Positions 28,903 through 36,440 of a stretch of 36,440 nucleotides of DNA are shown piece after piece. This DNA comes from Candidatus Omnitrophota bacterium (GTDB taxonomy: Bacteria > Omnitrophota > Gorgyraeia > Zapsychrales > Zapsychraceae), in NCBI GenBank assembly GCA_023247445.1, contig JAHFGL010000024.1, forward strand, positions 1-36,440. The letters run 5' to 3'. The position numbers were made by a program, and so were the translations under genes. Within the stretch, counting starts at the first letter, position 1. Every line of letters begins with the position of its first letter. The notes below the pieces were generated by a model. It had not been told where the DNA came from. It did no database searches and worked only from the letters and a program-made list of their open reading frames with translations.

Positions 28903-28972
28903 TGTCATCCTGAGCGTAAGCGAAGGATCGCTTAAGAGATCCTTCAGTCGCTTTCGCTCCTTCAGGATGACG
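28903..28972. repeat. GTCATYCTGAG...CAGGATGAC palindromic element, copy C
   Basis: TGTCATCCTGAGCGTAAGCGAAGGATCGCTTAAGAGATCCTTCAGTCGCTTTCGCTCCTTCAGGATGACGG. Confidence 0.9.
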
Positions 28973-28981
28973 GTATCAATT

Positions 28982-29542
28982 TTATACACTCAAATACGAT
29001 TCCGGATCCGACCACTCCCCTTTTTCCTGCTGGAATTTTTTTGTTTTATCGATAAAGATTTCACCATCATCAGTCAAGGTGATTTTATATCGTTCCAGCG
29101 GCCGTGGGGCTGGCCCTTCAAAATTAATTCCTGTTTTATAAAATCCACTTCCATGACAGGGACATTTAAATTTATTTTCATTACCCATCCAATTGGGCGT
29201 ACACCCTAAGTGAGTACAAAAAGTCGCAAGCACATAAATTTTTTCCGTATCACGGACAATCCACGCCCCATGCTTATCCTTAAACCTTTCTGAAACTTCA
29301 CCAATTGTATATTCATCAGGATAACCAGCTAGGAAGCTTTGTTTTGGCTCAAATAAAACATTTGGGAAAAGATAGCGCATGATCATCGCGCCATAACCGC
29401 CCAAAACAGCCACAAATGCGCCCCAACCAATAACCGACCATTTGATAAAAGATCGACGATCCATTGGTTCGTTTAAACTAACAGGCTTCGGTGGTGTTGT
29501 TTGAGCTGGTTGATTGGAAGGTTTTTGTATTGGGTCGCTCAT
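28982..29542 (-). CDS. Rieske [2Fe-2S] protein with twin-arginine signal anchor
   Basis: CTHLGC...CPCHGSGF; DRRSFIKW before a TM segment. Confidence 0.95.
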   Translation of the reverse strand: MSDPIQKPSNQPAQTTPPKPVSLNEPMDRRSFIKWSVIGWGAFVAVLGGYGAMIMRYLFPNVLFEPKQSFLAGYPDEYTIGEVSERFKDKHGAWIVRDTEKIYVLATFCTHLGCTPNWMGNENKFKCPCHGSGFYKTGINFEGPAPRPLERYKITLTDDGEIFIDKTKKFQQEKGEWSDPESYLSV

Positions 29543-29548
29543 AAAAAG

Positions 29549-30409
29549 TTATTTTAGAATTTTTAACGCTGCTGATCGAATTTTCATATTTTGATCAGTT
29601 CGAGATAATTCTTCAATGCGTTTAGTTAAATCGGAATCCTGTAAATGCGTTATTGCTTCAAGCGTTGTTAACATCAAATTTGTTTGTTCGTCCATATCTA
29701 CTTCAGAAAACTTTGATAAATAATCACGGTTGAGTAATTGTAGCAAAGTTTGTTTTCCTGAATTATCCCCTAATTGCGCCAGCGATATCGCGGCCCCCCA
29801 CTCTACATTTGGTTCAGGGTCAGCTAACGCCTTGATTAAAATATTTTTTGATTCACCATCCCCAATATTACCAAGGGCAACGACGGCTGTCGAACGTATA
29901 CGCGCATTGGGATGATCCACATAAGGATTAATCGCTTCCAGTGCTTCTTTGTCTTTGAGCATTCCTAGGGCATAAATTAAAGCCGCCAGATTTTCTTCTT
30001 TTTCGTCAACTAGCCCGTTAATTAAAGGTTTAACAAATTCCTTTTTGCCCGTACGCCCCATGGCCAGGGCCAAGTACTGACGAACGCGATTATCATCGGT
30101 TGTTGCGTGCTCAAAGGTGCTGATAAGCTCATCATAAAAATTTTCCTGTTTTGGCAAGAGTTTTGGATTGGCCAAAATTTTTGATAATTCAAACGCGGCT
30201 TGCCAGCGCTTAGTGCTTCCACCAATTTTGACATCATTTAAATAATCTTTGGCAGTTCTTTTTTCTTGCGTCAAAAGATTAATGGCGGCAAAAAGCATCA
30301 CACAAAAAACAGCAATTAGAAATGGTATGATAAAGAACGAATGAACAATAACACTAAAAAATGATTTTTTTTCTTCGTCTTTCTGCGCTTCGATTTGTTC
30401 CGTAGTCAT
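29549..30409 (-). CDS. Membrane-anchored HEAT-repeat protein
   Basis: 286 aa; N-terminal TM; repeated helical units (RVRQYLALAMGRTGKKEFVKPLINGL, NLAALIYALGMLKDKEALEAI, RIRSTAVVALGNIGDGESKNIL). Confidence 0.85.
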   Translation of the reverse strand: MTTEQIEAQKDEEKKSFFSVIVHSFFIIPFLIAVFCVMLFAAINLLTQEKRTAKDYLNDVKIGGSTKRWQAAFELSKILANPKLLPKQENFYDELISTFEHATTDDNRVRQYLALAMGRTGKKEFVKPLINGLVDEKEENLAALIYALGMLKDKEALEAINPYVDHPNARIRSTAVVALGNIGDGESKNILIKALADPEPNVEWGAAISLAQLGDNSGKQTLLQLLNRDYLSKFSEVDMDEQTNLMLTTLEAITHLQDSDLTKRIEELSRTDQNMKIRSAALKILK

Positions 30410-30422
30410 TAAATTCTAACCA

Positions 30423-30431
30423 ATTATAACA
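30423..30431 (-). promoter_or_regulatory. Extended -10 promoter (TGTTATAAT) before the HEAT/Rieske/cyt b operon
   Basis: Minus strand TTGTTATAATTGGTTAGAATTTAATG; -10 at 30423-30428; no clear Shine-Dalgarno. Confidence 0.45.
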
Positions 30432-30471
30432 ATCAATATTTTTATACAAAGGTATTTTTGATAATTTTTTT

Positions 30472-30494
30472 AGTGGTTCGACAAGCTCACCACT
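30472..30494. repeat. Short palindromic element AGTGGTTCGACAAGCTCACCACT
   Basis: AGTGGT/ACCACT arms; overlaps the atpC stop codon. Confidence 0.7.
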
Positions 30495-30770
30495 AGTTTA
30501 GTTTGTTCATTTCGGTTGGCGTCGCGTTACTTGCTAAAATCAGAACCTGATTATTTTTAGCGACTTCCAGAATACCGGAATCAATCGCAAAATATTTTTG
30601 CTCAGTATTTTTTTTGATTTGAATAACACCTTTTTTAAGAATCGATATCATGGGGGTGTGGTGTGCAAAGACACCAAAGAATCCCTCCTGTCCAGGGGCG
30701 GTTAAGGATTCAATTTGGTCATCAAAAACTTTTCCACTGGGTGTAACGATGGAACATTGATAGGTTCGCA

Positions 30771-30771
<1 letters not shown>
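30493..30771 (-). CDS. atpC: F1 ATP synthase epsilon subunit, short form (N-terminal beta domain only)
   Basis: 92 aa; CSIVTPSGKVFDDQIESLTAPGQEGFFGVFAHHTPMI; directly after atpD. Confidence 0.9.
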
Positions 30772-32186
<1,415 letters not shown>

Positions 32187-32201
32187 TCAGTTCTCCTTTT
32201 A

Positions 32202-33071
32202 TTACTTTAAAGCTTCTGCACCTGAAACAATTTCAATCAATTCTTTGGTGATGCTCGCCTGACGAGCACGATTACGTAGTAGTGTGTTTCGATCAATTAA
32301 ATCTGACGCATTCTTTGTCGCATTATCCATCGCTGACATTCGAGCGCCATGCTCCCCTGCTGAATTTTCAAGTAACGCAAAATAAATTTTGAAATATAAA
32401 AAATGTGGAATTAAAAATCCGAGTAATTCTTTCTCTTTAGGCTCAAAGACATAAGGAGTTCTTTTGGCAACCGTTTCTTTAACTAAGGCCGTTGGGTCAA
32501 TCGGTAAAATTTTTTCAAAAACAGTCTTTTGGGAAATCGGGCTCAAGAAATGATTGTAAACAATAAAAATATCACTATATTCACCGGTGATAAACGATTG
32601 GCTTAAATCATTGCCTATACGCACGGCATTATCAAATTTTGGACTAATCGTCACATTCTCATAATTTAATTTAAGCGTAAAACGGCGCTTTAAAAACATA
32701 AATCCTTTTTTCCCGCAGCAGCTGACATCAATTTGAGAATATTTTTCTTTGTTTTCACTGACCCATAACATAACTTGCTTCGTGGCATTTGTATTAAAGG
32801 CCCCGCATAATCCACGATCAGAAGTAACAACAAGAATTAAGGCTTTTTTCGTTGTGTCATTAATTTTTAAAAGTGGATGTGAGGCTGATTCTGCTGAGGC
32901 TGAAATACGTGAAATCATTGAGGTGATATCTTGCGCATAAAGTTTGGCATTGACCTGGGCCTGCTGCGCGCGGCGCAGCTTACTTGCCGAGACCATCTTC
33001 ATAGTCTTGGTAATCTTCTTTGTATTTTTAAGACTTTTTAACTTAACGTTGTATTCTTTGATGGTTGGCAT
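32202..33071 (-). CDS. atpG: F1 ATP synthase gamma subunit
   Basis: KSLKNTKKITKTMKMVSASKLRRAQ, SDRGLCGAFN, C-terminal RNRARQASITKELIEIVSGAEAL. Confidence 0.97.
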   Translation of the reverse strand: MPTIKEYNVKLKSLKNTKKITKTMKMVSASKLRRAQQAQVNAKLYAQDITSMISRISASAESASHPLLKINDTTKKALILVVTSDRGLCGAFNTNATKQVMLWVSENKEKYSQIDVSCCGKKGFMFLKRRFTLKLNYENVTISPKFDNAVRIGNDLSQSFITGEYSDIFIVYNHFLSPISQKTVFEKILPIDPTALVKETVAKRTPYVFEPKEKELLGFLIPHFLYFKIYFALLENSAGEHGARMSAMDNATKNASDLIDRNTLLRNRARQASITKELIEIVSGAEALK

Positions 33072-33081
33072 ATATTTTTGT

Positions 33082-33246
33082 CTGTCATCCTGAGTCCCGT
33101 AGGGACGAAGGATCTCAACATTTCTTAAATTACTTTGAGATTCTTCGCACCAACTTTCCTTTAAATATTTTAGATGAAGTTGGTACGTACTGACTTCATC
33201 TAAATATAAATATTGAAAAGTCAGTACGCTACGCTCAGAATGACGA
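33082..33246. repeat. GTCATYCTGAG palindromic element, copy D, with a second palindrome nested inside
   Basis: TGTCATCCTGAGTCCCGTAGGGACGAAGGATCTCAACATTTC ... GAGATTCTTCG [~80 nt insert] CTACGCTCAGAATGACG. Confidence 0.85.
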
Positions 33247-33251
33247 TATAA

Positions 33252-34757
33252 TTAAAATCTTGATTTAAAATCTTTAATTAATTTTTCTAACTGCTCTTTA
33301 ACTTCTGGCGTCAAGGCCTTCTCTTTATCGAAGAGCTTAACAAAATCGACATACAAAGAATCAAGAGCATCACATAATTTTTGTTCGAACTCAGCAATCC
33401 GTGGTAATGGAATGTCATCAAGAAAACCATTAACCCCAGCGTAGATAATCGCCACTTGTTTTGAAACAGGCAGTGGAAGATGGATTCCTTGCTTAATAAT
33501 TCTCATCAATCGCTGGCCACGTTCCAATTGTTTACGTGTTGTCACATCCAAATCTGATGCAAATTGTGAGAAAGCTTCTAGTTCTCGGTACTGCGCTAAA
33601 TCCAAACGAAGTCGGCCTGAGGCTTGCTTCATCGCTTTGGTTTGCGCATCGCCTCCAACACGCGAAACTGATAGTCCAGGGTTAATCGCCGGACGCTGCC
33701 CAGCATTAAATAAATCGGTTTCCAAAAATATTTGACCGTCAGTAATAGAAATAACGTTGGTTGGAATATAAGCGGAAACGTCTCCAGCTTGTGTTTCAAT
33801 GACTGGCAAGGCGGTTAAACTGCCGGCCCCCTTTTTGTCGCTTAATTTAGCGGCACGCTCTAGTAGACGGCTATGTAAATAAAAAATATCGCCTGGATAA
33901 GCTTCTCGGCCTGGTGGTCGACGAAGAATTAAAGACAACTGACGATACGCCTGAGCTTGTTTCGTTAAATCATCATAGACAATAAGTGCATGTCGACCGC
34001 TGTCGCGATAATATTCAGCCATCGCTGTCCCTGAATAGGGTGCTAAAAATTGCATGGGCGCTGGATCTGAAGCGGTTGCGGCAATAATAGTTGTATATTC
34101 CATTGCGCCATATTTCTTGAGTGTTTCATAAACCTGCGCAACAGTTGAACGCTTTTGACCGATCGCTACATAAAAACAAAACACACTTTGACCGCGTTGA
34201 TTAATGATGGTGTCGATGGCAAGAGACGTCTTTCCAGTTTTACGATCGCCAATAATAAGCTCACGTTGCCCACGTCCAATGGGTGTCAGCGCATCAATAA
34301 CTTTAATACCGGTTTGAAGAGGTTCGTGAACATTTTTTCGATCGATGATGCCCGGAGCTTTTAATTCAATCTGTCTAAATTCTTTGGTATTAATTGGCGC
34401 ATTACCATCAATGGCCACTCCAAGCGCATCCACAATACGTCCAACCAATTGATCACCGACAGGAACGGCCGCAATTGTTTTTGTACGCTTAACTTGATCG
34501 CCTTCCTTAATAGACTTGTCTTCACCAAAAACAGAAATACCAACGTTATTTTTCTCAAGATTTAATACCATGCCGCGAATGCCGCTTGAGAATTCAACTA
34601 ACTCTCCCGCCATGACACCGGCCAATCCATAAACGCGGGCAATTCCATCACCGACGCTTAAGACAGAGCCGACCTCATACACATCAGCTTTGCGTTCAAA
34701 TTCATCCAGTTGATTTTTTAGAATCGCTGAAATTTCATCAGAATTAATTTTTGACAC
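33252..34757 (-). CDS. atpA: F1 ATP synthase alpha subunit
   Basis: [56 protein letters not shown]. Confidence 0.98.
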   Translation of the reverse strand: MSKINSDEISAILKNQLDEFERKADVYEVGSVLSVGDGIARVYGLAGVMAGELVEFSSGIRGMVLNLEKNNVGISVFGEDKSIKEGDQVKRTKTIAAVPVGDQLVGRIVDALGVAIDGNAPINTKEFRQIELKAPGIIDRKNVHEPLQTGIKVIDALTPIGRGQRELIIGDRKTGKTSLAIDTIINQRGQSVFCFYVAIGQKRSTVAQVYETLKKYGAMEYTTIIAATASDPAPMQFLAPYSGTAMAEYYRDSGRHALIVYDDLTKQAQAYRQLSLILRRPPGREAYPGDIFYLHSRLLERAAKLSDKKGAGSLTALPVIETQAGDVSAYIPTNVISITDGQIFLETDLFNAGQRPAINPGLSVSRVGGDAQTKAMKQASGRLRLDLAQYRELEAFSQFASDLDVTTRKQLERGQRLMRIIKQGIHLPLPVSKQVAIIYAGVNGFLDDIPLPRIAEFEQKLCDALDSLYVDFVKLFDKEKALTPEVKEQLEKLIKDFKSRF

Positions 34758-34769
34758 GATAAATCCCCC

Positions 34770-35303
34770 TTAGGCACTCAATAATTGTTTATGGAATCGA
34801 GTTAATTGAGTTTGTATGCTGTAATCATAAATAATATCTCCGATACGAATTTTAAACCCTCCCAACAAAGCTGGATCAATGACAAGCTCAGGTTCAATTT
34901 CTTTACGGAATTTAAGCTTCAGATGATGAGAAATGGCATTAATCTGTTGCGTATTTAAATAAACACTGCTGATGATTGTAATGCGAATAATGTTTTTGTA
35001 TTCGAGATAGCTGTTAATAAAAAGCTTGATGATTGCCCGCAGCATGTTTAGATGTTTCTTTTCTTCAAGGAAAACAACAATGCGATACGTTACATCATCG
35101 AGTTTTCCCTCAAAAAGACTTTTCAATATATCAAGACGATTTTGGTGAGAGAGAAATGAATTTTGCAGGAGCTCTTCAAATCCTTCTTCAATATCGAGAA
35201 GATTATAAAGATTTTTGAAATCTTCATAAACGATTTCTAACCAGCTGTTTTCTTTACACAGATCAAATAATGCTTGGGCGTATCTGTTGGCGGTTAGAAT
35301 CAT
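34770..35303 (-). CDS. atpH: F1 ATP synthase delta subunit
   Basis: RYAQALFDL N-terminus, C-terminal DPALLGGFKIRIGDIIYDYSIQTQL. Confidence 0.93.
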   Translation of the reverse strand: MILTANRYAQALFDLCKENSWLEIVYEDFKNLYNLLDIEEGFEELLQNSFLSHQNRLDILKSLFEGKLDDVTYRIVVFLEEKKHLNMLRAIIKLFINSYLEYKNIIRITIISSVYLNTQQINAISHHLKLKFRKEIEPELVIDPALLGGFKIRIGDIIYDYSIQTQLTRFHKQLLSA

Positions 35304-35305
35304 GA

Positions 35306-35845
35306 TTATATTTCTTTAATCATTTGATTGATGAGTTTACGATTCTTTTCTTCATCGAGATTTTCTTCAATGAGTCGACCGGCGAGTGTGATGGCAATGT
35401 TGGCACTGGTTTCTTTTAACTCGGCAAGCGCTCTTCCCTTTTCATCTTTAATTTCGCGTACGGCATTTTCCAAAAGAATGCGGGATTCTTCTTGCGCCTT
35501 TTGATTGATAATTTTGGCCGCTTCAATGGCGGCTTTACGGGATTGCTCGATTAGATCACGTGACTTTTGTGCGGCTTCATCTAAGACTTCCTTACGACTT
35601 TGTTCAATCTTAGCTAATTCAGCTTTGATTTTATCGGCCTCCTCCACAGATTTTCGTATACTTTCTTCCCGATCTTTAATATTGGCCAGGATTGGTTTCC
35701 AGGCAAACTTATGGAGGATGATAAGAACGGAAATAAATGTTACCCATGTAAGAATGAGCAAATTTATCTCGGGACTCATAAACCCTATTTCTTTATGAGC
35801 CACTTCAGTTGACGCAACTTGTGTTTCTGTATTATGTTCGGCCAT
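35306..35845 (-). CDS. atpF: Fo ATP synthase b subunit
   Basis: One TM then long charged helix; FAWKPILANIKDREESIRKSVEEADK. Confidence 0.93.
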   Translation of the reverse strand: MAEHNTETQVASTEVAHKEIGFMSPEINLLILTWVTFISVLIILHKFAWKPILANIKDREESIRKSVEEADKIKAELAKIEQSRKEVLDEAAQKSRDLIEQSRKAAIEAAKIINQKAQEESRILLENAVREIKDEKGRALAELKETSANIAITLAGRLIEENLDEEKNRKLINQMIKEI

Positions 35846-35855
35846 GGCGTTTCTC

Positions 35856-36080
35856 TTATTTCAAGAAGATGGTTAAGATACAAACAACTAAGGCCAAAAA
35901 TGCAACCCCTTCAACGAAGGCGATTCCTAAAATCATAAACTTCTGAATGTCTTTGATAATCTCTGGTTGGCGAGATAATCCATTAAGGGCGGCAGCACCA
36001 ATTAATCCAATGCCAATACCGGCACCAATTGTGACAAGCCCAACTCCAACCGTTGAAAATAATGATATGGGTATTTCCAT
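35856..36080 (-). CDS. atpE: Fo ATP synthase c subunit
   Basis: 74 aa hairpin; GAGIGIGLIGAAALNGLSRQPE and GIAFVEGVAFLALV. Confidence 0.97.
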   Translation of the reverse strand: MEIPISLFSTVGVGLVTIGAGIGIGLIGAAALNGLSRQPEIIKDIQKFMILGIAFVEGVAFLALVVCILTIFLK

Positions 36081-36164
36081 ACAACACTCCTTTTCTAAAA
36101 GTTAATTTTTAACCCGCGCTAATTATATCGGATGTTATTTGCTTGTAAACCTTTAAATCAAAAA

Positions 36165-36440
36165 TTAATGCTCCGGATGAAATGTCTGAGCAATAAAAAT
36201 CGCCGAGAGAAATGTAAAAACATAGGCCTGGATAAACACAACCAAAATTTCCAGCATATAGATAAAAACAGCTAACAATAAAATCGGCAATGTATAAATC
36301 CCGAGGACAATGATGAGTCCCAACAGCGAAGCGATCGCAATATGTCCTCCCAACATGTTGGCGAACAACCGTATCATTAGCGCAAATGATTTAATAAATA
36401 ATCCCATAAACTCAAGTGGCACAACGATAAAAAGAATTGG
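36165..36440 (-). CDS. atpB: Fo ATP synthase a subunit, C-terminal part (continues beyond the window)
   Basis: PILFIVVPLEFMGLFIKSFALMIRLFANMLGGHIAI...FIQAYVFTFLSAIFIAQ; open frame to the window edge, so the track start at 36422 is internal. Confidence 0.95.
   Translation of the reverse strand, partial: PILFIVVPLEFMGLFIKSFALMIRLFANMLGGHIAIASLLGLIIVLGIYTLPILLLAVFIYMLEILVVFIQAYVFTFLSAIFIAQTFHPEH

Noticed and set aside
30472-30494. Palindrome as a rho-independent terminator for the atp operon
   Set aside because: On the minus strand the hairpin is followed by A residues, not a U tract
33072-33251. Interruption of the ATP synthase operon by a missing gene
   Set aside because: All expected F1Fo subunits are present in standard order; the gap is accounted for by palindromic repeat sequence

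Overview
Low-GC bacterial chromosome segment of unknown lineage, dominated by a minus-strand aerobic respiratory block. From left to right:
- aroC (partial), ilvD and leuD, then a small insert-like gene group and leuC. This is an aromatic and branched-chain amino-acid cluster.
- acnA.
- A plus-strand group: B12-binding-type radical SAM protein, FdxA ferredoxin, and several small membrane proteins.
- A complete cytochrome c oxidase operon with assembly genes: cupredoxin-like protein, CoxA/C/D/B, CtaA, CtaB, SCO, DUF420.
- An ECF sigma factor with an anti-sigma/vWA fusion.
- A zinc-ribbon protein and a membrane protein.
- A modified bc complex: HEAT-repeat protein, Rieske, split cytochrome b, and a 1000-aa octaheme cytochrome c.
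- The F1Fo ATP synthase genes, cut by the window end inside atpB.

The observations I rate highest:
1. A diverged remnant of a leuC 3' end lies exactly 700 bp downstream of the intact leuC terminus. It is translationally coupled to the next gene and brackets a DUF5674-like + 97-aa two-gene cassette.
2. Several sequence-unrelated palindromic elements sit within a few nt of stop codons, or supply the stop codon. One of them, inside the ATP synthase operon, carries a second palindrome nested in it.
3. The bc-type complex has a membrane-anchored coiled-coil octaheme cytochrome and a HEAT-repeat partner.
4. The ECF sigma gene has a plausible autoregulatory promoter, and its anti-sigma factor is fused to an extracytoplasmic vWA domain.

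All family names come from recognising translated sequence. No database search was run.
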